From NCBI RefSeq assembly GCF_001426905.1, contig NZ_LMFQ01000021.1, positions 443,334 to 507,333 on the forward strand: a DNA stretch of 64,000 bases. The letters are read 5' to 3'. The notes below the pieces were generated by a model. That model was not told where the DNA came from, did not search any database, and saw nothing but the letters and a program-made list of their open reading frames with translations. Of this stretch, positions 18,061 to 26,156 are shown one piece after another. The translations under genes were made by a program, and so were the position numbers. The stretch comes from Caulobacter sp. Root1455. Its GTDB lineage: Bacteria; Pseudomonadota; Alphaproteobacteria; Caulobacterales; Caulobacteraceae. Each line of letters begins with the position of its first letter. Position 1 is the first letter of the stretch.

Positions 18061-18783
18061 TCAGCTCGCCATCTTTCGCGTCTTGGCGAACGGGCTGAGG
18101 CCCAGCCAGGACTGCATGTCCGACGCCAGGTCGGCGTCGCCGGTCAGCAGCAGGCGCTGGCCGTCCAGCGCCGCGCGGACGGTGTCCAGGCCCATCCAGA
18201 TAGCGGTCATGGTCCGCAGGTCGGCGGCGACATAGAGGTCGACGTCGAAGCCGGGGTCGACCGAGCACAGGTCGACCGGCGCGCCGGCCCTGCTCGCGTG
18301 GGGGCCCGCGTTCGGCTCGACGATCAGCCACCAGGACCGCTCGCTGGCCGGCCGCTCGGCGTAGAGGAACTGGATGACGCTGCGCCGCCGGGGCATCGGC
18401 TCCAGGTTCATGTTGCGGCGCATGTCCCACATCAGCAGCGAGGCGTCGAGGTGCTGCAGCGACAGCTCGGTGGTCACCCAGCGCTGGCCCCAGAGGCCCA
18501 TGGCCTCGATCATGGTCTCCAGCTCGCGGCCGGCCGGGGTCAGGTGATATTCCAACACCCCGCTGTCGCGGCCGGCGACGCGGCGCACCACCCCGGCGTC
18601 CTCCAGGTCGCGCAGGCGCTGGACCAGCAGGGCCGGCGACATCCGCGGCACGCCGCGCCGCAGGTCGTTGAAGCGGGTCGAGCCGGCGATCATCTCGCGC
18701 AGCAGCACGATGGTCCACCGCGTGCACAGCACCTCGGCCGCCATCGCGACGGGACAGAATTGCCCATAGCTGCGCTGAGACAT
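18061..18783 (-). CDS. HxlR-family winged-helix transcriptional regulator with C-terminal SCP2-like domain
   Basis: ATG 18783 is preceded by GGAGG with 5-nt spacing, which decides it over a GTG two codons earlier. Residues 1-105 are the HxlR winged helix (CPVAMAAEVLCTRWTIVLLREMIAGSTRFNDLRRG, then MSPALLVQRLRDLEDAGVV). The remaining 135 residues resemble the sterol-carrier-type sensing domain attached to many HxlR regulators. It is divergent from an acyl-CoA dehydrogenase. Two tandem palindromes in between are probable operators, so it likely controls both genes in response to a ligand. Confidence 0.88.
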   Translation of the reverse strand: MSQRSYGQFCPVAMAAEVLCTRWTIVLLREMIAGSTRFNDLRRGVPRMSPALLVQRLRDLEDAGVVRRVAGRDSGVLEYHLTPAGRELETMIEAMGLWGQRWVTTELSLQHLDASLLMWDMRRNMNLEPMPRRRSVIQFLYAERPASERSWWLIVEPNAGPHASRAGAPVDLCSVDPGFDVDLYVAADLRTMTAIWMGLDTVRAALDGQRLLLTGDADLASDMQSWLGLSPFAKTRKMAS

Positions 18784-18840
18784 CGCCACCTCCGAAAGAC
18801 AGAACGATGTTAGATTAAGGCCGCCGGGCCGGGCGGACTA

Positions 18841-18877
18841 GTTCAGTGACTGTACCGGCCAGGTTCAGTTGCTGAAC
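18841..18877. promoter_or_regulatory. Tandem operator between the HxlR regulator and the acyl-CoA dehydrogenase
   Basis: GTTCAGTTGCTGAAC (18863-18877) is a perfect 15-bp palindrome. GTTCAGTGACTGTAC (18841-18855) is a slightly degenerate second copy. Their centres are 22 bp apart, two helical turns. This is the expected form of an autoregulatory HxlR site. Confidence 0.75.
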
Positions 18878-18956
18878 TAGCTGGCGGAGGCGCGCCTTGG
18901 GCAAGGTCACGGAACCGGCGGGGTCGAGCCCCGCCTCCGACAAGAAGGTTCAAGAC

Positions 18957-20129
18957 ATGCCGCTCGACACCGCCGTTCCCGAAACCGCCGCCGCCCCCGT
19001 CGCTGACAGGATCGACTGGCTGGCCCGCGCCGACCGCCTGGCCGAGACGATCGCCGCCCAAGCCGCCGCCCACGACGCCGACGACAGCTTCGTGGCCGAC
19101 GCCTACGCCCAGCTGAAGGCCGAGGGCTTCTTCAAGGCCCTGGTCCCCGTCGAGTTCGGGGGCGGCGGGGCGGAGGTCGCCGAGATCTGCCAGGTCATCC
19201 GCCGCCTGGGCGCGGCCTGCGGCTCGACCGCCCTGGCCTTCGCCATGCACAGCCACCTGGTGGCCGTCGCCGCCTGGCGCTGGCGCAAGCAGGGCGCGCC
19301 GACCGAGGGCCTGCTCAAGCGCGTCGCCGCCGAGGACCTGGTGCTGGTGTCCAGCGGCGGGTCGGACTGGCTGGCCAGCGGCGGCCAGGCGGTCAAGGTC
19401 GAGGGCGGCTTTGCGATCACCGCCCGCAAGGCGTTCTCCAGCGGCTGTCTGGCCGGCGACCTGCTGGTGACCAGCGCGGTCTGGCAAAATCCTGAGGAAG
19501 GGCCCGAGGGGGGCCCAACGGTGCTGCACTTCGCCGTGCCGCTGAAGGCCCAAGGGGTCGAGATCGTCGAGACCTGGCGCACCCTGGGCATGCGCGGCAC
19601 CGGCTCGCACGACGTGGTGCTGTCGCAGGTGTTCGTGCCCGAGGCGGCGATTTCGGGCCGGCGGCCCAGCGGGCCATGGCATCCGCTGTTCCACATCATC
19701 GCCATGATCGCCTTCGCCCTGATCTATTCGGCCTATCTGGGCGTGGCCGAGAGCGCGCGGGCCCAGGCCCTGGCGATCACCGGACGCAAGGCGCCCGACC
19801 CGCACCTGGCCGAGCTGATCGGGTCGATGGAGAACGCCTTCGCCGGCGCCGAGATGGCCTGGGAGCGGATGGTCGACACGGCCGAGACCGGCGTCCCCGG
19901 CCCCGAAACCACCAACCGCGCCATGATCTGCCGCACCCTGCTGGCCCAGGGCGCGATCGCCGCGGTCGAGCGGGCCATGGAGGCGGTCGGCGGGCTGTCG
20001 TTCTACCGCGACACCGGCCTGGAACGGGCGTTCCGCGACATCCAGGGCGCGCGGTTCCACCCCCTGCAGGACGCGCCGCAGCGGCGCTATTCGGGCAGGG
20101 TGGCGCTGGGCTGGGACATCGACGCCTAG
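18957..20129 (+). CDS. Acyl-CoA dehydrogenase family protein
   Basis: I chose ATG 18957 (MPLDTAVPETAA). The 390-residue flavoprotein shows the family layout: an N-terminal helical domain, a central beta domain (ITARKAFSSGCLAGDLLVTSA ... WRTLGMRGTGSHDVVL, around 155-225) and a C-terminal helical bundle (about 240-390) with LAQGAIAAVERAMEAVGGLSFY and the arginine-containing RDIQGARFHPL. It oxidises an acyl-CoA or related substrate that is not identifiable here; some members are flavin-dependent monooxygenases. Transcription is probably controlled by the adjacent HxlR protein. The stop TAG overlaps the convergent stop in CTAG. Confidence 0.88.
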   Translation: MPLDTAVPETAAAPVADRIDWLARADRLAETIAAQAAAHDADDSFVADAYAQLKAEGFFKALVPVEFGGGGAEVAEICQVIRRLGAACGSTALAFAMHSHLVAVAAWRWRKQGAPTEGLLKRVAAEDLVLVSSGGSDWLASGGQAVKVEGGFAITARKAFSSGCLAGDLLVTSAVWQNPEEGPEGGPTVLHFAVPLKAQGVEIVETWRTLGMRGTGSHDVVLSQVFVPEAAISGRRPSGPWHPLFHIIAMIAFALIYSAYLGVAESARAQALAITGRKAPDPHLAELIGSMENAFAGAEMAWERMVDTAETGVPGPETTNRAMICRTLLAQGAIAAVERAMEAVGGLSFYRDTGLERAFRDIQGARFHPLQDAPQRRYSGRVALGWDIDA

Positions 20130-20932
20130 GTCTGGGACGCCTGAGCCTGGGGCTGAGCCCGCACCCGGAACACCCGGGCCTCGCGCGCCACGTCGTACAG
20201 GCGATAGACGATGAACGCGCCCGGCTGGGCCTCGCGGAGGGCTTCCTCGGCGGGGGTCAGCCGGAACGGCGTGGCCGGGCCGCCGGTGGTGGTCTTGACG
20301 GCGATGCGGCGCGCGGCGCCGGTGCGGCTGAAGCTGACCAGGTCGCAGCCCTCGTCATCCGGCGGCAGGGCCAGGCGGATCTGGGCGGCCAGGTCCGCTC
20401 GGCCGCGCTCCTCCAGCCGCCGCTGCTCGTAGACCAGGGCGGCGGCCACGCCGATCCGGGCCAGCATGCGGGCCTCCTGATCGCGGGCGGCGGGGTCGTA
20501 CTTGGCGACCAGCCGCTCGGCCCGCTCGCTGGGCGGGACGTGGTGGGCCCGCGACGGCGCGCCCTCGGCCAGGATGGGCGCGACCGTACAGCCCAGCAGA
20601 GCCGGCGGCTGGGACAGGTCCTTGAGCGCGGTCGGCTTGGCGGTCAGGCAGCGGTCGATCGAGTCGACCAGGCTGTCGCCGAAGTCCCAGCGCGGCGGAT
20701 GGTCCTTCAGGGTGGGCAGGCCGATCAGGGTCAGGATCGCCGAGATCTCGCCCTGCAGGAAGGTGATCGCCCCGCCCGAGCGGTTGGTGACGAAGCGCAG
20801 GGCGCGCTGGTGGTTGGCCGGATCGTAGGCGCGGCCGGTCATCACCTTGTCGAGCATGACCAGATAGTCGCCGACCACCAAGTCCTGCTCGGCCTCGTTC
20901 CACGTCTTGCCGTTGATCGCCGAGTCGCCCAC
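20126..20932 (-). CDS. DUF3883-domain protein
   Basis: I chose GTG 20932; a TTG at 20950 is another option and neither has a strong ribosome-binding site. The N-terminal part (WNEAEQDLVVGDYLVMLDKVMTGRAY ... RSGGAITFLQGEISAILTLIGLP) matches a domain often found before nuclease-like domains. The C-terminus (GCDLVSFSRTGAARRIAVKTT, then PFRLTPAEEALREAQPGAFIVYRLYDV) matches DUF3883, a PD-(D/E)XK-related module with the IxVKTT strand. Such proteins are common in defence and repair contexts, but this copy stands alone beside a metabolic gene. Confidence 0.75.
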   Translation of the reverse strand: MGDSAINGKTWNEAEQDLVVGDYLVMLDKVMTGRAYDPANHQRALRFVTNRSGGAITFLQGEISAILTLIGLPTLKDHPPRWDFGDSLVDSIDRCLTAKPTALKDLSQPPALLGCTVAPILAEGAPSRAHHVPPSERAERLVAKYDPAARDQEARMLARIGVAAALVYEQRRLEERGRADLAAQIRLALPPDDEGCDLVSFSRTGAARRIAVKTTTGGPATPFRLTPAEEALREAQPGAFIVYRLYDVAREARVFRVRAQPQAQASQT

Positions 20933-21033
20933 GCGGCGACGATGCCCCAAGCGACGGCCCGACGCCAGGATTTGGCTCGGGCGGCGGTTCGGGGTCGGGA
21001 CGTATCGCCGCCAACCGTGCTAGAAGCCCGTCC

Positions 21034-21216
21034 ATGACCGACAAGCCTGAAGACCACCCCGAGATTCCCGGCGAGACCCCGATCCAGCGCGCCCTGCGCC
21101 TGAAGAAGGCCGCGCTCGCCGCCAAGCCGAAGCCGCCGCGCGGCGGTCGGTTCCAGCGCGAGCAGGCCGCCGCGGCCGCCTCGAGCAGCAAGAGCAAGCC
21201 CTGGATGACGCGGTAG
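21034..21216 (+). CDS. Small basic protein, 60 residues
   Basis: The protein starts with an acidic stretch (MTDKPEDHPEIPGETPIQRALRLKKAAL) and ends in a basic, Ala/Ser-rich tail (RGGRFQREQAAAAASSSKSKPWMTR). There is no membrane segment. The pattern IQRALRLKKAALAAKPKPP resembles small alphaproteobacterial proteins of unknown function. It starts 101 nt from the divergent DUF3883 gene. Confidence 0.6.
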   Translation: MTDKPEDHPEIPGETPIQRALRLKKAALAAKPKPPRGGRFQREQAAAAASSSKSKPWMTR

Positions 21217-21288
21217 GGACCGATCCGAACGCGTTTCCCTTAAAGCGGCGCCTTGAGAACGCCGTGCTTTGACCGCACGTTGAGGCCC

Positions 21289-21864
21289 ATGCGCGCCGCT
21301 TTCCCCATTCGCCTCTTGGGCCTCGCCCTGCTCCCGTGGCTCGCGGCCGGTCCGGTTCTAGCCGAGACGGCCCAGACGGCCAAGCCGCGGGCCGAGACGC
21401 CGACGCCGGTCTCGCCCGTCACGGTCATGCCGCCGACCCAAAAGCCCAAGGTGGTCGCCACCTGGCCGACCGGCGGCGAGACGATCGCCCCCGGCGTGCT
21501 GGTCCTGAAGGTGGTGTTCGACCAGCAGATGACGCCGCGCGACTTCGCCTACGCCCTGGGAACCGGCGGCGAGCGGCTGGACTGCCTGAAGACCCCTCGC
21601 CTGCTCAACGACGACAAGACCTTCGTCCTGCTGTGCACGACACTGCCGGGCAAGACCTACGCCGTCGCGCTGAACCCGGACGCGCCCGGCGGTCCGGCCT
21701 TCAGCAACCTGGCGGAAAATCGCGCCGAGCCCAGCGCGCTGACCTTCACCACCGGGACCGGCGAGCCCGTCACCAAGCTGCGCGACGCCATCAAGGCCGC
21801 GGGCCTGGGCGGCCTGGACATGCCCGTCGAGGAAGCGCCGGAAACGGCCAAGACCGCGCCATAG
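21289..21864 (+). CDS. Exported protein with a bacterial Ig-like domain
   Basis: I chose ATG 21289 (MRAAFPIRLLGLALLPWLAAGPVLAET), which gives a clean signal peptide with likely cleavage after VLA. The 191-residue precursor has a proline-rich spacer followed by an Ig-like segment with VVATWPTGGETIAPGVLVLKVVFDQQMTPRDFAY and FVLLCTTLPGKTYAVALNPD, the pattern of SbsA/Big_5-type Ig-like domains. It is likely periplasmic. A GC-rich stem-loop follows. Confidence 0.75.
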   Translation: MRAAFPIRLLGLALLPWLAAGPVLAETAQTAKPRAETPTPVSPVTVMPPTQKPKVVATWPTGGETIAPGVLVLKVVFDQQMTPRDFAYALGTGGERLDCLKTPRLLNDDKTFVLLCTTLPGKTYAVALNPDAPGGPAFSNLAENRAEPSALTFTTGTGEPVTKLRDAIKAAGLGGLDMPVEEAPETAKTAP

Positions 21865-21901
21865 GCGGGCGGCGCGCGCGTCTTCGGATGGAAGGATGGG
21901 G

Positions 21902-21946
21902 GAGAGCCGGCCGAATTCGTGCGTCGGGACACCCCGGCCGGCTCTC
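21902..21946 (+). terminator. GC-rich stem-loop after the Ig-like gene
   Basis: GAGAGCCGGCC (21902-21912) and GGCCGGCTCTC (21936-21946) make a perfect 11-bp stem with a 23-nt loop, 37 nt beyond the stop. No T-run follows, so termination is plausible but not certain. The rest of the gap to 22095 shows no gene. Confidence 0.5.
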
Positions 21947-22094
21947 GGCCTGCGGCTGGACTCGCCCCGTCGGAAGTAGGCGGCCCGGCGCGTCGAGGGG
22001 AATCGGGGGAGGACACCTCGACGTCTGCAAGCCCGTTCAGGTTGCAGCATCCGCGTAGGGGCCGCCATCCGGTAAAACCCTAGAACGCGAGCGT

Positions 22095-22865
22095 TTAGTC
22101 CCGGTCGGGCCACAGGGGAATGACTCGATGCTCCTCGTCGGCGCCGAGGGTCAGCCGCACGGTCAGGCCGATGTCGCCGGACTCGTAGACCAGGTCCGCG
22201 CCCAGCTGGCGGGCCAGGCCGCGCACCACGCGGAAGCCCAGGCCGCCGTCGCTGAGCGGGTTGAAATCCTCGCTCAGCCCCACCCCGTCGTCGGTCACCT
22301 CGACCACCAGACCGCCGCCGACCGACCGGCACGACACCCGGATCCGACCGGCCACGCCGGTGGGATGGGCGTATTTCAAGGCGTTGGTCACCAGTTCGCT
22401 GACGATCAGGGCCACCGGCGTGGCCTGGTCCGGCCGCACCATGCATCCGCCCGAGTCCCTGTGGGTGATGACCGTGTCGCCGGCGAAGCTGACGGTCTGC
22501 ATCAGGCTGGTGCACAGCTTGGCCAGGAAACGGCCCAGGTCGACGCCGCCTCCGCCGAGACCGTGACCCGGCGCGTCCGACAGCAGACGATGCAACTCGC
22601 CGACCGTCTCGATCCGGGCCGCCACTTCCTCCAGCGCGATGCAGGCCTCGCGGGCCGACAGCGGCCGGTCGGCCTTGTAGAGCCGCGTGGCCTGCAGCCG
22701 GGTATAGCCGGCGATCAGGGCCAGGTTGTTGGCGATGCGATGTTGGGCTTCGCTGAGCCGGTCGTCAGACCCGGCACGGCGAACGGCCGCATCACCGAAC
22801 TCTCGGTGCTCGACGTCCATGGCTGGGAGCTTTCGATAAGGCGGCAGGATATTCCGTCGCCCCAT
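22095..22865 (-). CDS. HisKA_2-type histidine kinase without a recognisable sensor domain
   Basis: The 256-residue protein (ATG 22865; ATG 22820 also possible) begins almost directly with the dimerisation/phosphoacceptor helix RLSEAQHRIANNLALIAGYTRLQA, His42 in the HisKA_2 pattern. It then has a HATPase_c domain with the N box VSELVTNALKYAH, G1 DDGVG and G2 GLGFRVVRGLARQLGADL. Kinases of this class feed the general stress response (PhyK-like) in alphaproteobacteria. No PAS, GAF or membrane domain is present and no response regulator is adjacent, so input and partner are unknown. Confidence 0.85.
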   Translation of the reverse strand: MGRRNILPPYRKLPAMDVEHREFGDAAVRRAGSDDRLSEAQHRIANNLALIAGYTRLQATRLYKADRPLSAREACIALEEVAARIETVGELHRLLSDAPGHGLGGGGVDLGRFLAKLCTSLMQTVSFAGDTVITHRDSGGCMVRPDQATPVALIVSELVTNALKYAHPTGVAGRIRVSCRSVGGGLVVEVTDDGVGLSEDFNPLSDGGLGFRVVRGLARQLGADLVYESGDIGLTVRLTLGADEEHRVIPLWPDRD

Positions 22866-23160
22866 AGAAGCACAAACCGAATAGAAACGCGATAGGTTTG
22901 TTTGACAAAGAATCCGAGCTTTATTTATCTACCTTATGAAAAACGCCTTCTGTCGGGAACTCGACTGATCAATGACTTAAACTAAGCGTTTTAATCACTT
23001 GGCGCTTGCTTAGCGAAACACGCCTAGCGCGCCTAATGAGTAAGTGGCATATTTTCCGCCAAGTGCGGTTCTTGAGTTTCGATGGAACCCGATGGCGATG
23101 CTCGCGCGTTAGCTCCACCGGACAATAGGAGAGCCGCCCCTTTTCCGGGGGCCGAGACCG
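22866..23160. promoter_or_regulatory. AT-rich divergent control region
   Basis: This 295-bp gene-free stretch is clearly AT-richer than its surroundings. It contains TTGACA (22902-22907), a 9-bp inverted repeat CACTTGGCG (22996-23004) / CGCCAAGTG (23057-23065), a 10-codon mini-ORF (22936-22968), and GGAAC (23084-23088) 18 nt before CGTT (23107-23110), which resembles an EcfG/SigT stress promoter with a slightly long spacer. It separates the kinase from the next gene. Confidence 0.5.
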
Positions 23161-23409
23161 ATGAACGATCTAACCCGCCCCGAACGCCTGCAGATCATGC
23201 TCACGCAGGAGGAGCTCGCCGCGTTGGACGACTGGCGCTTCGCGCGCCGCATGCCCAGCCGCGCCGCCGCCGTGCGCGAACTGCTCAAGCGCGGCCTGGA
23301 AGCCGAAGGCATTGAGCTGGCCGAAGGCAGGATGCGCTCGCGCGACTTCGGCGTCGTGGACGGCCCCCTGCGCTCCAACGGCTCCGGCGGAGACGGCGAA
23401 AGCGCCTAA
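23161..23409 (+). CDS. Small ribbon-helix-helix-like protein
   Basis: The 82-residue product starts NDLTRPERLQIMLTQEELAALDDWRFARRMPSRAAAVRELLKRGLEAEG. This is the ribbon (LQIML) followed by two helices (TQEELAALDDWRFARR; SRAAAVRELLKRGLE) as in Arc/MetJ/CopG-like DNA-binding proteins. No toxin gene follows. It may be a free-standing transcription regulator. A candidate stress promoter lies upstream. Confidence 0.75.
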   Translation: MNDLTRPERLQIMLTQEELAALDDWRFARRMPSRAAAVRELLKRGLEAEGIELAEGRMRSRDFGVVDGPLRSNGSGGDGESA

Positions 23410-23514
23410 GGCTCGCCGTTTCCGGCCAAGCCTGGCCTTTCCCCAAGGTCCACCTTTCGCGGAGGGCGATCCGCGCCCATCATCGCGCGCAAAGAGCGAT
23501 AGGGGCGGAACGTC

Positions 23515-25641
23515 ATGCGGTGGATCCTGCGAGGCCTGTCGGCCGTCGTCTGTTTGGCGCTGGTCGCCGTGCTGGCCCTGGTCGGACTGGACCTCGCAAC
23601 CCAACCTCCCAAGCCCGACATCCAGGCCCTGGTCGCCCGGGCCGACGCCTACGACGTGCGCATCCGCCGCGACGAATGGGGCGTGCCCCACATCCTGGGC
23701 AAGCGTGACGCCGACGCGGCGTTCGGCCTGGCCTACGCCCAGTCCGAGGACGACTTCGCCACGATGCAGTCGGTGGTGCTGGCCACGCGCGGGACCCTGG
23801 CCCGCCGGGACGGCCCCAAGGCGGCGGTCACCGACTATCTGGTCGGCCTGCTGGACGTCTGGCCGACGGTCGAGGCGGGCTATCCCAAGCTGCCGGCCGA
23901 CCTGCGCGTGATGCTCGAGGCCTATGCCGACGGGGTCAACTACTACGCCGCCACCCATCCCAAGGCGGTGACGCCGGGCCTGCTGCCGCTGAGCGGCAAG
24001 GACGCCCTGGCCGGCTTCGTGTTCAAGCAGCCGTTCTTCTACGGGCTGGACGGCGAGCTGAAGCGGCTGAACGCGCCCGAGGAGCCGCAGAAGGCCCCGC
24101 CCAAGGGCTCGAACGGCCTGGCCCTGGCCCCGTCGCGCACCGCCGACCACCTGCCCCGCCTGCTGGTCAATTCGCACCAGCCCTATACCGGTCCCGTGGC
24201 CTGGTACGAGGCCGTGGTCGAGAGCGGCGAAGGCTGGCATGTGGCCGGCGGCTTCTTCCCTGGCGCGCCGTTCATGCTGCACGGACACAACGCCAATCTC
24301 GGCTGGGCCAACACGGTCTCCAAGCCCGACCTGTTCGACGCCTACCGCCTGGTTATCAATCCCCAGAACAAGAACCAGTACCGGCTGGACGGCGCCTGGC
24401 GCGACTTCCAGCGGCACGACGTGAAGCTGAAGATCAAGCTGTGGGGGCCGATCGTCATCCCGGTGACCAAGCACGCCCTGCGCACCGTCCAGGGCCCGGT
24501 GCTGGAGACCAAGCACGGCCTGTTCGCCCTGCGCTACGCCGGCATGGGCGAGTACCGCCAGCCGCTGCAGTACTGGCGGCTGAACAAGGCGCGGAACATC
24601 GAGGAGTGGCGGGCGGGCATCGCCACCCACGCCCTGCCCAGCCTGAACTACATCTATGCCGACGCCGCCGGGAACATCGGCTTCGTCCACAACGGCCAGT
24701 ATCCCAACCGCCGCGAGGGCGTGGACTGGCGCGGCGTGCAGCCCGGCGACCGTTCCGACCTGATCTGGCAAGGCTACCGCCCGGTCGAGGCCATCCCCCA
24801 GCTGTGGAACCCCAAGTCGGGCTACGTCTACAACTCCAACAACAGCCCGTTCCTGGCCAGCGACCCGGCCGACAACCTCAAGCCCGCCGACTTCCCGGCC
24901 AGCGAGGGGCTGCAGACCAACGTCACCAACCGCGCCCTGCGCATCCAGGAACTGGTCGGCGCCGATCGCGCGATCACCGAAGAGGCTTTCCGCCGCTACA
25001 AGTTCGACATCACCTACAGCGAGCGTTCGTCCGAGGTGGCGATGATCAAGGCTCTGACGGCGCTGGATCCGGGGACCGACGCCGACCTGAAGGCCGCCCA
25101 GGCGGTCCTGCGCGGCTGGGACCGCCGCACCGACGTCCACAACCGCGCGGCCGCCCTGGCCTCGCTGACGATCCAGCCGATCCTGGTCGCCCAGATCAAC
25201 GGCGACACGCCCCCGACCCCGCTCGACAGCCTGAAGGCGGCGATTCTGACCCTGAAGGCGAACTTCGGCCGCCTCGACCCGGAATGGGGGCAGGTCAACC
25301 GCATCCGGCGCGGCAAGGTCGACCTGCCGATCGACGGCGGCGCCGACACCTACCGCTCGGTGTGGGGCGTCCCCCAGAAGGACGGCACGCTGACCGCCGA
25401 CGCCGGCGACACCCTGATCATGTTCGTGCGCTGGGACGCGACCGGCGCGGTGCATTCCGACAGCATCCACCAGTTCGGCTCGGCCACCCTGGACGCGGCC
25501 TCGCTGCACTATGCCGACCAGACCCCGCTGTTCGCGACCATGCGCACCAAGCCGGTGCTGTTCACCGAGACGGAATTGAAGGGGCACGTGAAGGAGGACT
25601 ACCAGCCGGGCAAGCGCCGAGGACCGCGTCAGGCGCCATGA
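23515..25641 (+). CDS. Penicillin acylase family N-terminal-nucleophile hydrolase
   Basis: The 708-residue precursor has an N-terminal hydrophobic export signal or anchor (about residues 4-28), an alpha-subunit region with DVRIRRDEWGVPHILGKRDADAAFGLAYAQSEDDF, a spacer, and the catalytic Ser199 in KGSNGLALAPSRT, where autocatalytic cleavage would free the beta-subunit N-terminus. Beta-subunit signatures include LVNSHQPYTGP, GGFFPGAPFMLHGHN and NLGWANT. The family includes aculeacin A acylase, PvdQ and other acyl-homoserine lactone acylases; the amide substrate here is unknown. It probably acts in the periplasm. Confidence 0.92.
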   Translation: MRWILRGLSAVVCLALVAVLALVGLDLATQPPKPDIQALVARADAYDVRIRRDEWGVPHILGKRDADAAFGLAYAQSEDDFATMQSVVLATRGTLARRDGPKAAVTDYLVGLLDVWPTVEAGYPKLPADLRVMLEAYADGVNYYAATHPKAVTPGLLPLSGKDALAGFVFKQPFFYGLDGELKRLNAPEEPQKAPPKGSNGLALAPSRTADHLPRLLVNSHQPYTGPVAWYEAVVESGEGWHVAGGFFPGAPFMLHGHNANLGWANTVSKPDLFDAYRLVINPQNKNQYRLDGAWRDFQRHDVKLKIKLWGPIVIPVTKHALRTVQGPVLETKHGLFALRYAGMGEYRQPLQYWRLNKARNIEEWRAGIATHALPSLNYIYADAAGNIGFVHNGQYPNRREGVDWRGVQPGDRSDLIWQGYRPVEAIPQLWNPKSGYVYNSNNSPFLASDPADNLKPADFPASEGLQTNVTNRALRIQELVGADRAITEEAFRRYKFDITYSERSSEVAMIKALTALDPGTDADLKAAQAVLRGWDRRTDVHNRAAALASLTIQPILVAQINGDTPPTPLDSLKAAILTLKANFGRLDPEWGQVNRIRRGKVDLPIDGGADTYRSVWGVPQKDGTLTADAGDTLIMFVRWDATGAVHSDSIHQFGSATLDAASLHYADQTPLFATMRTKPVLFTETELKGHVKEDYQPGKRRGPRQAP

Positions 25642-25723
25642 CTTCGCCGTGGTCACGCGCTTGAACGTGGCCGTGGGCCAAGGTTAAGGTCCGCCGCCAT
25701 TCTCCAGCTTCAGAGAGCTCTCC

Positions 25724-25858
25724 ATGCGCAAGATCGTGATCCTGGCCGCCGCGGCCGCCGCCCTGATGGTTTCGGCCTGCAACACCGTCGAAGGCGTCGG
25801 CAGGGACGTTTCGGCCGCCGGCCGCGCCGTGACCAACACCGCCAAGGACGCCAAATAG
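25724..25858 (+). CDS. Entericidin-like small lipoprotein
   Basis: ATG 25724 to TAG 25856-25858 encodes 44 residues. The signal MRKIVILAAAAAALMVSAC ends in the lipobox VSAC and is followed by NTVEGVGRDVSAAGRAV, the entericidin A/B pattern (NTxxGxGxDxxxxGxxI). The mature lipoprotein of about 26 residues would be membrane-anchored. Entericidins are typically stress- or stationary-phase-linked. An AGAG sequence lies shortly before the start. Confidence 0.85.
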   Translation: MRKIVILAAAAAALMVSACNTVEGVGRDVSAAGRAVTNTAKDAK

Positions 25859-25974
25859 TCGCAGGATCAAGGGTTGCGGACTTCGCCCAACCGGAGTCCG
25901 CGAACCTTGTGATAGTTAAGCTGGCGCGCCATTCGACCACGCCTTCGCCGCGTTTTTCCAAGGCGGACCGCGAC

Positions 25975-26009
25975 TTATCCACAAACCCCCGAAACGTTTG
26001 TGGTTAACC
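25975..26009. promoter_or_regulatory. DnaA-box-containing palindrome with TTAACC
   Basis: TTATCCACA (25975-25983) is a perfect DnaA box. The overlapping CCACAAAC (25979-25986) and GTTTGTGG (25996-26003) form an 8-bp inverted repeat, immediately followed by TTAACC (26004-26009), a CtrA half-site. It lies in the 298-bp gap upstream of the DUF983 gene. Binding is inferred only from sequence. Confidence 0.5.
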
Positions 26010-26156
26010 GCCCAAGTATCGCCGTTTTTACTGGCTCGCCTTGCGGGCGAATTCTTGAGCCGCCAGCCGTTCATCTCAACGAAAACTGATTCAAAATGGC
26101 GCATGCGACCGTGCGCCCCCTTTCGCCGGAACCGTCGCGGAGGCATATCCACGCCC

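Noticed and set aside
23170..25656. An 828-codon minus-strand frame opposite the penicillin acylase gene
   Set aside because: The His/Gly/Arg/Asp-rich repetitive composition is typical of reverse-frame shadows; the plus strand carries a full enzyme with catalytic motifs.
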